Assembly: GCF_001590925.1 (NCBI RefSeq)
Contig: NZ_BCTU01000025.1
Span: forward strand, 62,001-126,000
Origin: Serratia plymuthica NBRC 102599
Lineage (GTDB): Bacteria; Pseudomonadota; Gammaproteobacteria; Enterobacterales; Enterobacteriaceae
Length of the DNA stretch: 64,000 nucleotides
Reading direction: 5' to 3'
The notes under the pieces are model-generated. The model saw only the letters and a list, made by a program, of their open reading frames with translations, did not search any database and had not been told where the DNA came from. A program made the position numbers and the translations under genes. Every line of letters begins with the position of its first letter. Position 1 is the first letter of the stretch. Of the stretch, positions 8,219 through 16,126 are shown piece by piece.

Positions 8219-9244
8219 TTAATTGAAATGGATTACGCCTTTGATCAGCTGCTTATTGTTAATCACCTGCTGTTCGTAATGTTCTGCCAGGGTGTCGAAA
8301 TCAAAATGGTGCGAGAGCATCATCTGCGCGGTAATTTTCCCTGCCGCCATCAAACGGCCCACCTTGGCGAAATCCTCCTGAGTCGCATTGCGGCTGCCCA
8401 TCAGGGTGGTTTCTTTTTTATGGAACTCCGGATCGGAGAACTGAATATCGCCCTTGAACAACCCGACGAAGACGATGCTGCCGCCATGGCGGATCAGGTT
8501 CAGACTATTATTCATCGCGTGCGGGTTGCCGGTGGCGTCAATCACTTTGGCCGCCAGCATGCCGCTGAACCGATCGCGCAGCGTCGCGTCAAATTGCTCA
8601 TCCGCCGGGTTGAGCGTCGGCAGCCCCAAGGCTTTTTCAACATGCGCCCGCCGCTCGGCGCTGGTATCGGCGACCACCACCTGCGCGCCGTCGGCGCAGG
8701 CTATCGCCGCCACGCCCAGCCCGATCGGCCCGGCCCCCACTACCAGCAGGTGATCGTCCGGTGCTATTGCCGCCCGGCGCACCGCGTGGGCGCTGATGGC
8801 GAAGGGTTCAATCAGCGCCGCCGTTTCCGGCGGCAGGTCGTCCACCGCCAGCAGGTTGCTGGCCGGCACGCTCAGGAACTCGCAGAAACCGCCATCCTGA
8901 TGAACGCCAATCACCGAAATATTCTCGCAGCAGTTGGTTTTGCCGCTCTGGCAGGCACCGCAGCGCCGGCAAGAAAGATACGGCATTACCGTCACGCGCT
9001 GGCCCACCCGCCAGCCGCTGACATTATTGCCGATGCTGACAATCTCGCCGCATATTTCATGGCCCAATACACGGGGATAACTAAAGAAAGGCTGATGACC
9101 GGACCAGGCGTGAATATCCGTTCCACAAATGCCGACGGTGATTATTTTGATCACCGCCTCCTGGTCTGCGGGCAAAGGCACCGGGCGCTGTTGATAAACC
9201 AATTTCGTCGGCTGCTCGCACACTAATGTTTTCATTGTCGTCAT
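8219..9244 (-). CDS. lgoD: L-galactonate-5-dehydrogenase (zinc-type)
   Basis: Zinc-dependent medium-chain dehydrogenase that oxidises L-galactonate toward D-tagaturonate using NAD. The 341 residues show GICGTDIHAW (catalytic zinc Cys), GHEICGE (catalytic His-Glu), four structural-zinc cysteines in the CRRCGACQSGKTNCC segment, and the Rossmann motif VVGAGPIGLG. Sequence and length match E. coli LgoD (YjjN) closely, including the EFHKKETT segment. The divergent neighbour is the GntR regulator LgoR, and LgoT follows it, which fixes the substrate assignment better than homology alone. The start MTTMK corresponds to the E. coli start MSTMN. Confidence 0.9.
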   Translation of the reverse strand: MTTMKTLVCEQPTKLVYQQRPVPLPADQEAVIKIITVGICGTDIHAWSGHQPFFSYPRVLGHEICGEIVSIGNNVSGWRVGQRVTVMPYLSCRRCGACQSGKTNCCENISVIGVHQDGGFCEFLSVPASNLLAVDDLPPETAALIEPFAISAHAVRRAAIAPDDHLLVVGAGPIGLGVAAIACADGAQVVVADTSAERRAHVEKALGLPTLNPADEQFDATLRDRFSGMLAAKVIDATGNPHAMNNSLNLIRHGGSIVFVGLFKGDIQFSDPEFHKKETTLMGSRNATQEDFAKVGRLMAAGKITAQMMLSHHFDFDTLAEHYEQQVINNKQLIKGVIHFN

Positions 9245-9335
9245 CGTCTTTCCTCCAGTCAGGTGAGAAGGTTATTCAATAAAAACGCGGCGACCGGTTA
9301 TGCCATTGAGCAGATCTGTGAGGCAGCACTAAATA

Positions 9336-9361
9336 AACCGATTTAAATTGGTTTTAAATGC
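9336..9361. promoter_or_regulatory. Candidate LgoR operator between lgoD and lgoR
   Basis: AACCGATTTAAATTGGTT is an 18-bp palindrome with a single mismatched pair. It runs into GGTTTTAAATGC, whose complement GCATTTAAAACC recurs exactly upstream of lgoT. The location in the divergent spacer fits autoregulation plus control of lgoD. Confidence 0.55.
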
Positions 9362-9384
9362 ATAAAAAACACCAGAGACAGCCC

Positions 9385-10290
9385 ATGAGCAGAACCCAGA
9401 ACCTGCGGCACAACGTGGTTAACCAGATGATTGAGGGTATTCACGGCGGCCATCTTCGTTCGCCGCTGCCGTCTCAGGCGGCGCTGGCCGAAATGTATAA
9501 CATCAGCCGCACCACGGTGCGCCACACGCTGGCCCACCTCGACCAGCGCGGGGTATTGGAAAAGGTCGGCGACGACTATGTGATTGTTCGGCCGCCACAG
9601 GCGGAGGACGGCTTCGAGTGCGTGAACCCTTCGCTGGAAGACCAGGACAAGCAGTTCAAGAAAAGCTTCTATCAGATGATTAACCAGAAGCAGCTACGCG
9701 CCGGTGACAGCTTCAGCGAGCTGCAACTGTCGCGCATCGCCAACGTCAGCCCGCTGGTGGTGCGGGAATTCCTGTTGCACTTTAGCCGTTATAACCTGAT
9801 CGAAACCGTCAAGCGCGGCCAGTGGCGCATGAAAAAGTTTGATCAAAACTATGCCGAGCAGTTGTTTGAACTGCGCCAGATGCTGGAAACTCACGCCCTG
9901 TCGCGCTTTATCAACTTGCCCGCCGACGACGAACGCTGGTTGCAGGCCAGGGAGCTGTTGAGCCGCCACCGCCAGCTGCGGGAAAGCATCAGCGACAGCT
10001 ACCGCCTGTTCTCCCAGTTGGATCGCGACTTCCACGGGCTTATCCTCTCCGCCGCCAACAACCCGTTTTTCAATCAGTCGCTGGAGATCATTTCGGTGAT
10101 TTTCCACTTCCACTACCAGTGGGATGAAACCGACCTGAAACAGCGCAATATCATTGCCATCGAAGAACATATGATCATCCTCAGCGCGTTGATCTGCCGC
10201 AATGACCAGGAAGCGATCAACGCGCTGCATCGCCACTTGGACACCGCCAAGCAATCGATGATCCGTTCCATCAATCAGGACGTCGCCTGA
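9385..10290 (+). CDS. lgoR: L-galactonate catabolism regulator, GntR family
   Basis: A 301-residue transcription factor. The N-terminal winged helix (residues 1-70, with the SPLPSQAALAEMYNISRTTVR recognition region) is followed by a second regulatory half carrying an FCD-like all-helical ligand domain (LFELRQMLETHALSRF, DRDFHGLILSAANN). It aligns along its whole length with E. coli LgoR (YjjM). I chose the ATG at 9385 (MSRTQNLRH), which equals the E. coli start, over an in-frame codon nine residues upstream. It is divergent from lgoD and precedes lgoT. Probably controls both through the shared GCATTTAAAACC sites. Confidence 0.88.
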   Translation: MSRTQNLRHNVVNQMIEGIHGGHLRSPLPSQAALAEMYNISRTTVRHTLAHLDQRGVLEKVGDDYVIVRPPQAEDGFECVNPSLEDQDKQFKKSFYQMINQKQLRAGDSFSELQLSRIANVSPLVVREFLLHFSRYNLIETVKRGQWRMKKFDQNYAEQLFELRQMLETHALSRFINLPADDERWLQARELLSRHRQLRESISDSYRLFSQLDRDFHGLILSAANNPFFNQSLEIISVIFHFHYQWDETDLKQRNIIAIEEHMIILSALICRNDQEAINALHRHLDTAKQSMIRSINQDVA

Positions 10291-10322
10291 TCGCTTTTTA
10301 TCGATAAAAAACACCCAAAGCG

Positions 10323-10337
10323 GCATTTAAAACCGAT
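10323..10337. promoter_or_regulatory. Candidate LgoR site upstream of lgoT
   Basis: GCATTTAAAACC followed by GAT. The 12-mer is an exact inverted copy of bases 9350-9361 next to the lgoD/lgoR palindrome, and AAACCGAT is also shared. It lies about 160 bp before the lgoT start. Confidence 0.45.
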
Positions 10338-10496
10338 AAAGAGCAGCAAAATAGTAACTGCCGCACGGAACCGCGACAAAAACGCATCGCTAAAATATCC
10401 CCCCATCTAGGCTTACTGCCGATCGCCTGCTCATGCACCACCCAGGGGAATACCCGGAATAATAAATATTATTAATGCGAAATTCTGGAGGCAAAG

Positions 10497-11855
10497 ATGG
10501 AAAGAACCACTACCGTTGACAGCGGAAAAGAACAGATTGACCCTTATTCAGATCACATCATTCCGATGCCGCCAAACGGCCTGCTGGTACGTTCGGCGAG
10601 AATTAAAAAAATCCAGACCACCGCCATGTTGCTGTTGTTTTTCGCCGCCATCATCAACTTCCTTGACCGCAGTTCGTTGTCGGTCGCGAACTCCACCATC
10701 CGGGAGGAAATGGGCCTGAGCGGTACCGAAATCGGCCTGCTGCTTTCGGCGTTCTCATTGGCTTACGGCATCGCCCAACTGCCCTGCGGCTTGCTGCTGG
10801 ATCGCAAGGGCCCGCGCATTATGCTGGGGGTGGGAATGTTCGTCTGGTCGGTGTTCCAGACGCTGTCCGGCATGATCCACAATTTCACCCAGTTTATCTG
10901 GGTACGCATCGGGCTGGGGATCGGCGAAGCGCCGATGAACCCGTGCGGCGTGAAGGTGATCAACGACTGGTTCAACATCAAACATCGCGGTATGCCGATG
11001 GGGGTGTTCAACTCGGCGTCTACCATTGGCCTGGCGATCAGCCCGCCGATCCTCACCGCCATGATGCTGGCCTTCGGCTGGCGCGGGATGTTCATCACCA
11101 TCGGCGTGCTGGGGATCGCACTGTCGATCGGGTGGTATATGCTGTATCGCAACCGCCAGGACATCGACCTGAGCGCCCAGGAACAGGCCTATCTGAATGC
11201 CGGCAGCGTCAGCGCGCGGCGCGAACCGATGAACTTCCGCGAGTGGCGCTCGTTATTCAGGAACCGCACCATGTGGGGCATGATGATCGGCTTTAGCGGC
11301 ATCAACTACACCGCGTGGCTGTATCTGGCCTGGCTGCCGGGCTACCTGCAAACCACCTACCATCTGGATCTGAAAAGCACCGGGTTGATGAGCGCCATTC
11401 CGTTCCTGTTCGGCGCTGCCGGCATGCTGTCGAACGGCTTTGTCACCGACTTCCTGGTTCGTCGCGGCATGGCGCCGCTGAAAAGCCGCAAAATCTGCAT
11501 CGTGGCCGGCATGTTGCTGTCCGCGTCCTTCACCGCCATTGTGCCGCAGGCCACCACCACCTACAGCGCCGTAGTCCTGATCGGCATGGCGCTGTTTTGC
11601 ATCCACTTTGCCGGCACCTCCTGCTGGGGCTTGATCCACGTGGCGGTAACCTCGCGCATGACCGCCTCGGTGGGCAGCATTCAGAACTTCGCCAGCTTTA
11701 TTTTCGCCTCGTTCGCCCCGGTGATCACCGGCTTTATCCTGGATACCACCCACTCCTTTAAACTGGCGCTTATCCTTTGCGCCTGCTTCACCGTCATCGG
11801 CGCGCTATCCTATCTGTTGGTGGTGAAACACCCGATTGTCGACAACGCGGCCTGA
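10497..11855 (+). CDS. lgoT: L-galactonate transporter, MFS family
   Basis: An inner-membrane proton-coupled anion:cation-symporter-type MFS protein of 452 residues that imports L-galactonate for LgoD. A polar N-terminus of about 35 residues precedes 12 predicted helices. The first helix ends in the anion-symporter motif NFLDRSSLS, then GLLLDRKGPR, and RIGLGIGEAPMNPCG in helix 4. Long stretches are identical to E. coli LgoT (YjjL), including FSGINYTAWLYLAWLPGYLQ. Preceded by TTCTGGAGGCAAAG, a strong ribosome site. Its 3' end is partly duplicated 1.6 kb downstream. Confidence 0.92.
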   Translation: MERTTTVDSGKEQIDPYSDHIIPMPPNGLLVRSARIKKIQTTAMLLLFFAAIINFLDRSSLSVANSTIREEMGLSGTEIGLLLSAFSLAYGIAQLPCGLLLDRKGPRIMLGVGMFVWSVFQTLSGMIHNFTQFIWVRIGLGIGEAPMNPCGVKVINDWFNIKHRGMPMGVFNSASTIGLAISPPILTAMMLAFGWRGMFITIGVLGIALSIGWYMLYRNRQDIDLSAQEQAYLNAGSVSARREPMNFREWRSLFRNRTMWGMMIGFSGINYTAWLYLAWLPGYLQTTYHLDLKSTGLMSAIPFLFGAAGMLSNGFVTDFLVRRGMAPLKSRKICIVAGMLLSASFTAIVPQATTTYSAVVLIGMALFCIHFAGTSCWGLIHVAVTSRMTASVGSIQNFASFIFASFAPVITGFILDTTHSFKLALILCACFTVIGALSYLLVVKHPIVDNAA

Positions 11856-11867
11856 CCTGCGCCTGAA

Positions 11868-11917
11868 AATGCCGCCGGTACCGGCGGCATTGCAAGCAAC
11901 CTTCGGGCAGGTTTTTT
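11868..11917 (+). terminator. lgoT terminator region
   Basis: A perfect 12-bp inverted repeat, AATGCCGCCGGT / ACCGGCGGCATT (11868-11891), is followed by a second small hairpin AACCT-TCGGGC-AGGTT ending in T6. The second hairpin has terminator shape. The first is also conserved in the duplicated lgoT end at 13.4 kb. Confidence 0.65.
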
Positions 11918-11924
11918 CTTCCGC

Positions 11925-12602
11925 CTAAAGCGTTTTGAGATAATCTTCAAACAGCTTTCCATTCTCGGGCCTGAAACTTAGGCCCGTCCCCACGACAGAC
12001 GTTATGTTATCTACCCGCAGATTACGAAAATCGGAGCGTTTTTCGCACCAGACCGTCAATAACCACACAGAGTCGAATACCGTCAAACCCAGCGGACGGA
12101 CTATCCGGTCGCTCTCTCTTCCTTGCAGATCGACATAATTGATATTCAGTTGAAGTTTCTTACGCATCGCCTGGCGGAGAAACGCGAGGTGTCTCATCGC
12201 TTTCTCACTTTCCTCCGTAGGCCGAGAGACGGCTCTGAGAGGGAGTCGCTTATAAATGTCTATTTTTTTGACATCGATGACTGAACCGATCTTTGCTGAA
12301 ACCCGGGCTGCCGCCGCGGAAAGTACGTCATCGCCCCGCGCCCCTATCAGCCGCATTCCGAGCATAATCGCGTCCAATTCGTCGGGATCAAAATTAAGCG
12401 GCGGGAGAAAGTAATCTTTTTCAAGCAAATAACCCAAACCCGATTCGCCACGCACGGGAGCCCCAATCGCCTGCAGCGTTGCCATGTCCCTGTAGACAGT
12501 TCTTACAGACACATCTAAAGCCTGAGCCAATACTTCAGCCGATACCGGGTGTACGCGACAGCGAAGATGCTCAAGTAAAGTGAAGAGCCGAATAGTTTTC
12601 AT
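11925..12602 (-). CDS. YafY/DeoR-type transcriptional regulator with WYL domain
   Basis: A 225-residue regulator. The N-terminal HTH (residues 1-60, LAQALDVSVRTVYRDMATLQAIGAPV) is of the HTH-11/DeoR type. The C-terminal part (from about 135) is a WYL-like ligand-sensing domain, seen in LQLNINYVDLQGRESDRIVRPLG and VWLLTVWCEKR. Its start is divergent from the next gene across an 87-bp spacer that contains a very strong inverted repeat, so it most likely represses itself and that neighbour. It lies inside an insertion bounded by two copies of the lgoT 3' end and is therefore probably acquired. Confidence 0.85.
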   Translation of the reverse strand: MKTIRLFTLLEHLRCRVHPVSAEVLAQALDVSVRTVYRDMATLQAIGAPVRGESGLGYLLEKDYFLPPLNFDPDELDAIMLGMRLIGARGDDVLSAAAARVSAKIGSVIDVKKIDIYKRLPLRAVSRPTEESEKAMRHLAFLRQAMRKKLQLNINYVDLQGRESDRIVRPLGLTVFDSVWLLTVWCEKRSDFRNLRVDNITSVVGTGLSFRPENGKLFEDYLKTL

Positions 12603-12614
12603 CGCAAGAGCTTA

Positions 12615-12677
12615 CATCACCCTGACAAGAACTGTCAGGGTGATGTCATAGGATCAAGACTTCATATCATCCTGATA
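12615..12677. promoter_or_regulatory. Operator for the WYL regulator
   Basis: CATCACCCTGACA and TGTCAGGGTGATG are perfect 13-bp arms separated by 5 bases. A third half-site, ATCATCCTGATA, follows at 12666-12677 in direct orientation just before the downstream gene. Placement between the two divergent starts fits an operator for the WYL protein. Confidence 0.7.
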
Positions 12678-12689
12678 ACGGAGTTCATC

Positions 12690-13286
12690 ATGACGACCCC
12701 TTGTTACGAAATAGTCACCTATAAGGTGAAAAACCCACAAGCTGCGGACTCGGCCAGAGCGCTTGCGCAGAGCCTGCTGAAACATTTTCCTGGATTTGTC
12801 GACTGGATTGCATTTTCAGGGAGGGATATGACTGACGAACGCGTTGACCTCGTCGTCTGGAACAGCGCTGAAGACGCGCTGGCGGCAGCAAAAGCCGTTG
12901 GCAATCAACCTGAATTCTCCAGTTTCAGATCTTCTGTCAGCGATTTGCACAGCATGGGGCACTATGCCGCTGACACCGAACAAACCCCGTCGATGAAAAC
13001 AGGACATGGCATCGAAATAGGGAGATTTCGCTTGAAACCGGGTATTCGCGAGAGTGACATGCGTAACGTTTATAATCGAATGGTGGAAAATCACCTTGCG
13101 CTTCAGCCTGGATGGAAAAGCCAGCATCTGGTCAGTCTGGGCAATGGGGTATTTGTCGATCTCGCCTTTGCCGACGACCGGCAGCATGCAGAAGCGATTT
13201 GCGCATCCTGGCAGGGACAGGCTGTCTGTGACGCCTTTTTGGACATGATTGAACCAGAGAGCATGGAATTTGGTTCGTTATGCTAA
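12690..13286 (+). CDS. Hypothetical protein, duplicated ferredoxin-like (dimeric alpha/beta-barrel) fold
   Basis: 198 residues with two similar halves of about 100. Each resembles the small antibiotic-biosynthesis-monooxygenase/EthD-type barrel unit: YEIVTYKVKNP...FPGFVDWIAF...VDLVVWNSAEDALAAAKAV, then IEIGRFRLKPG...LQPGWKSQHLV...VFVDLAFADDRQHAEAIC. No cofactor motif is evident; such proteins may degrade or bind small hydrophobic molecules. It is preceded by TAACGGAGTTCATC and a palindromic operator, and is the apparent target of the divergent WYL regulator. Product inferred from fold pattern only. Confidence 0.6.
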   Translation: MTTPCYEIVTYKVKNPQAADSARALAQSLLKHFPGFVDWIAFSGRDMTDERVDLVVWNSAEDALAAAKAVGNQPEFSSFRSSVSDLHSMGHYAADTEQTPSMKTGHGIEIGRFRLKPGIRESDMRNVYNRMVENHLALQPGWKSQHLVSLGNGVFVDLAFADDRQHAEAICASWQGQAVCDAFLDMIEPESMEFGSLC

Positions 13287-13321
13287 ATCTTGAAGAGAGG
13301 CAAACCGGTCTATCAAGATAA

Positions 13322-13489
13322 AGTAACGGGCTTCTTGCTGCCGCATGTCCGTAAACTGGCACTGATCCTTTGTGCCTGCTTCACCGTTATCGGCGCACTG
13401 TCGTATCTGTTCATGGTCAAACGCCCGACTGTCGACAGCGCGGCCTGAACCCCGTTCTGAAAATGCCGTCGGTACTGACGGCATTGCAA
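13322..13489 (+). pseudogene. Duplicated, diverged 3' end of lgoT with its palindrome
   Basis: Read in frame this gives VTGFLL then, after a short gap, KLALILCACFTVIGALSYL and a diverged tail ending DSAA-stop, matching the LgoT C-terminus (11725-11855). It is followed by a diverged copy of the lgoT palindrome (AATGCCGTCGGTACTGACGGCATT). Most base differences are synonymous third-position changes, so it came from a working lgoT homologue and not from decay of the resident gene. The rest of the gene is absent. Confidence 0.8.
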
Positions 13490-13853
13490 CATAATAGTTT
13501 TGGATGGGCACTGAATCCAAAGGTCAGTATTTTTACACAGCAATTTTGTAAAAAGCAGTACTCATGCAAAAGTCGGAGGGGCTTTCTATCGCATCAGACA
13601 TTCCCTTCCCGCGCACCGAAAAAAATTTAAACAGGACGTCAGCGGAGTTGACCCCGTATCATCAACCAGAAATAAAAATCCGCAATTAATCGGATTAAAT
13701 TCATACCGGTGACATACTCAAAAATCATATCCATACAGGACGGTTTTACGCACAGCCAAGGCATTTGGTTCTGTAACATGTTTTCCGATTGTGGTATACC
13801 TGCATCGTCAATGACAGGGTAAAAACTTATTATTACTTCAGGGAATTTTCGTT
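13490..13853. other. Non-coding AT-richer spacer
   Basis: About 360 bp between the lgoT remnant and the next gene. I see no convincing reading frame, RNA or repeat. The last part contains an ordinary promoter-like AT-rich stretch before the ribosome site ATTACTTCAGGGAATTTTCGTT of the following gene. Confidence 0.5.
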
Positions 13854-14648
13854 ATGGATAACTATCTGGATAAACAAAGACTCAACGGCTATTATCTTAT
13901 GCTTGCTCAGCGGGAAGCCGATAACCTCAGGAACTATGCCCGACAGGTATCGTCATATCATCTAAAAAACCTTATCCCTTACCTTAATTTCAACAATGAA
14001 ATCGCCAAGCTCATTCAGGCACAAATGGAACGTATCCACTCGGCGGGCAGCGAATCCGAATGTAGGGAATGCCTTTTTAACCTGAGGGAAGAAAAAAGAT
14101 TTATCTCCCAACAGGACATGGCACTAAGAACCGGTAGCGCTAAAATCATTGCCTCCGCAGAGCTCGTCCACACACTTGATTCCTGGGGCTATATGGTAAA
14201 TGGCATTGGGGTTGTATTAGGAACTGGTCAGATCATTGCCGGATTGGGGATAACTGCCGCCTCTCTTGGTCATTTAAATATTGTGGGAGTATTTGCTGGT
14301 GTTGCACTCATATTGCACGGCACCAATGGTATCCAAGAAAGCGTTAAGAATATAAATTCTGGGCTGAACAATAACACGGGATTTCTGAAGAATGGGTATA
14401 TTGCTACAGCCAGATTCATAGGTTTTGATGCCAGAATTGGAGCGATTGCATACAGCGTGGCCGATGTCGCCCTGTCAGCCTACGGTCTGGCCAGGATGAT
14501 AATGAAACCTGACTCATGGCGGTTGTTTCGCTTTTTGCCTTCAGATTTTGTGAGAAATATCAGAACCACCAGCGCCCCCGCATTACTCATCGAGGGTCTG
14601 GGTGATGGACTTTCCATCAAATCTGCTTACGATAGCTATAGCAAATAG
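13854..14648 (+). CDS. Putative membrane protein, DUF4225-like
   Basis: 264 residues. A charged, helical N-terminal 100 residues (many Arg, Glu, Gln) is followed by a glycine-rich hydrophobic stretch at about 115-165 (GYMVNGIGVVLGTGQIIAGLG, then NIVGVFAGVALILHG) likely to form two membrane helices, and a further apolar segment near 195-215. The overall pattern resembles DUF4225 proteins of enterobacteria, whose function is unknown. The gene is AT-richer than the core genes. Its 3' end overlaps a convergent small membrane-protein gene by 13 bp, and a decayed IS3-family element lies next to both, so horizontal origin is likely. A toxin/immunity relationship is possible but unproven. Confidence 0.6.
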   Translation: MDNYLDKQRLNGYYLMLAQREADNLRNYARQVSSYHLKNLIPYLNFNNEIAKLIQAQMERIHSAGSESECRECLFNLREEKRFISQQDMALRTGSAKIIASAELVHTLDSWGYMVNGIGVVLGTGQIIAGLGITAASLGHLNIVGVFAGVALILHGTNGIQESVKNINSGLNNNTGFLKNGYIATARFIGFDARIGAIAYSVADVALSAYGLARMIMKPDSWRLFRFLPSDFVRNIRTTSAPALLIEGLGDGLSIKSAYDSYSK

Positions 14649-14962
14649 TTAATCCCATGTTTTCTAACCATAAGAAAGACCTTTACCCCCAGCCACATGG
14701 GGGTAAACAGAAAAAGCAAAACCACAGCAATAATGTAAGCAACCAGAAATGCTACAAAATCTTCAGAGTTGAAAAATTCATATACAGCAATACCAGTCAG
14801 CAGCAATAAAAGTACGGACATGCCAAAAAAAATCCTGTAGAGCTGCCTGATCGTTTCCACGGGCGGTGTCTTTTCTCTTCCCGAGCATTTATCTATAAAA
14901 ATTATTTCTTTGTCCGTTAAACCATTTTCCTTTAGCTTACTTTCAAGACCCGCATCATTCAT
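14636..14962 (-). CDS. Small membrane protein with two predicted helices
   Basis: 108 residues. A polar N-terminus (MNDAGLESKLKENGLTDKE) is followed by two hydrophobic helices at about 45-65 (FFGMSVLLLLLTGIAVYEFF) and 70-92 (FVAFLVAYIIAVVLLFLF). The start at 14962 follows GGAGAGGGAAAACG, a strong ribosome site; the frame is open 19 codons further upstream but without such a site. It converges on and overlaps the preceding gene. I do not recognise the family. Its position beside a large membrane protein on a mobile-looking patch would suit an immunity or accessory role, which is only a suggestion. Confidence 0.6.
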   Translation of the reverse strand: MNDAGLESKLKENGLTDKEIIFIDKCSGREKTPPVETIRQLYRIFFGMSVLLLLLTGIAVYEFFNSEDFVAFLVAYIIAVVLLFLFTPMWLGVKVFLMVRKHGINYLL

Positions 14963-15179
14963 CGTTTTCCCTCTCCTGACTGCGTAAAAACCATTAAAAT
15001 CCTTCACTGCAAGCAACAATGATGTGTTTTTTCGCCTTCACTTTCAAGCGAGAACGAGCCTCTAGTCAGTGAAAATATTTCCTTGTCAGTATTGATGGAA
15101 AGAATCAGAATATTGATCGCACAACAATCTGAAAATGGATCGAAAAACTCATTACAACAGAAAACAGTGAGTCGCCACG

Positions 15180-15450
15180 AATAAGCCAGTCACCACCGAT
15201 TATCCGGCACTGCTGAAACAGTATAATCTACGTGATACCGTGAGCGTGAAAACAACCATTGCGATAATGTCTGCATAGAAAGTTTTTTACATTCATTGAA
15301 AGTGGGATGCATCCACGGAGAGCGTCTGTTCAGACGAGAAATAATACGTACGACGGTGTTTTATTATATTGAGTACGATTACAATCGGCTCAGTCGTCAC
15401 AGTATTCCCCAGCCCTGAACAATTTGAAAGCCAAAACCTCGCTAGGGCGT
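15180..15450 (+). pseudogene. Remnant of IS3-family transposase OrfB (C-terminal third)
   Basis: In shifting frames the sequence reads DYPALLKQYNLR, then [21 protein letters not shown] (retaining the last acidic residue of the DDE triad), then [23 protein letters not shown], and after a frameshift [11 protein letters not shown]. This is the typical end of IS3-family OrfB proteins. Frameshifts and missing N-terminal two-thirds show it is dead. The start of the remnant and any terminal repeat could not be defined. Confidence 0.8.
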
Positions 15451-15520
15451 TGTCCATAGATCGTGTGCAAGATAATTGCCGCTACTTGCCTGAAGACCTG
15501 CGGCGAACCCGCTGAAGCGG

Positions 15521-15562
15521 AAAAAACGTACGGCCCGGAACGCAGATTCCGGGCCTGTTTTT
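15521..15562. terminator. Bidirectional terminator
   Basis: GGCCCGGAA-CGCAGA-TTCCGGGCC forms a 9-bp stem, with TGTTTTT following on the plus strand and GTACGTTTTTT on the minus strand. It serves the leftward hydrolase gene. Confidence 0.75.
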
Positions 15563-15571
15563 ATCTGGCGA

Positions 15572-16099
15572 TCAGAAGAGGATCTCTTCCGCCGGCAGCG
15601 CGTCGATAAGTACGCCAAAGCTCTCGATATTCGACAGCGTGGCGTTGTGGTGGGCACGGATTTGCAGACCCGTCGCGTGCGGTTTGTCGTGGCTGGTGTG
15701 GGCATCCGCCGCCAGCGTGACCGGGTAGCCAAGCCCGGCGGCGCGACGGGTGGTGGTGTCCACGCAGAACTCGGTGGAATAGCCGCAAATCACCAGGTGC
15801 GTTACGCCGTTGGCGATCAGCAGCGGCCCCAGCCCGGTACGCAGGAACGAATCCGGCGTGGTTTTTTCTACCCGGTGATCGCCGGCTTTCACCTGCAATG
15901 CGGGGTCAATCTGCCAGGCATCGCTGCCGTGCGCCAGCTCTTCGTCAGCCGTGCGATGCTGGATAAAAATCACCGGCACGCCGGCCAGGCGGGCGCGATC
16001 GCTCAGTGCGTTAATCCGGCCAAGCGTCGCTTCGGCATCCGCCGGCGGTGGCGTAAACAACCCTTTCTGCACATCGATAATCAACAACGCTGACTTCAT
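15572..16099 (-). CDS. Isochorismatase-family cysteine hydrolase
   Basis: A 175-residue cytoplasmic hydrolase with the family triad: Asp in ALLIIDVQ near residue 9, a Lys in VEKTTPDSF near 79, and the nucleophile Cys in YSTEFCVDTT near 112, preceded by the cis-peptide region VICGYSTE. Members hydrolyse amides or vinyl ethers (nicotinamidase, isochorismatase, ureidoacrylate-type enzymes). The substrate cannot be told here. It follows the SUFU-like gene on the same strand at a distance of 27 bp, so the two may be cotranscribed. Confidence 0.82.
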   Translation of the reverse strand: MKSALLIIDVQKGLFTPPPADAEATLGRINALSDRARLAGVPVIFIQHRTADEELAHGSDAWQIDPALQVKAGDHRVEKTTPDSFLRTGLGPLLIANGVTHLVICGYSTEFCVDTTTRRAAGLGYPVTLAADAHTSHDKPHATGLQIRAHHNATLSNIESFGVLIDALPAEEILF

Positions 16100-16126
16100 G
16101 ATGGATCCCCCGAGAAAAATTCCCTC

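Noticed and set aside
15180-15450. Intact insertion sequence
   Set aside because: The transposase frame is broken by shifts, the N-terminal part is missing, and no matching terminal inverted repeats were found.
13490-15570. Prophage remnant
   Set aside because: Only a partial IS3-type transposase and two membrane-protein genes were seen; no integrase, capsid, lysis or repressor genes.
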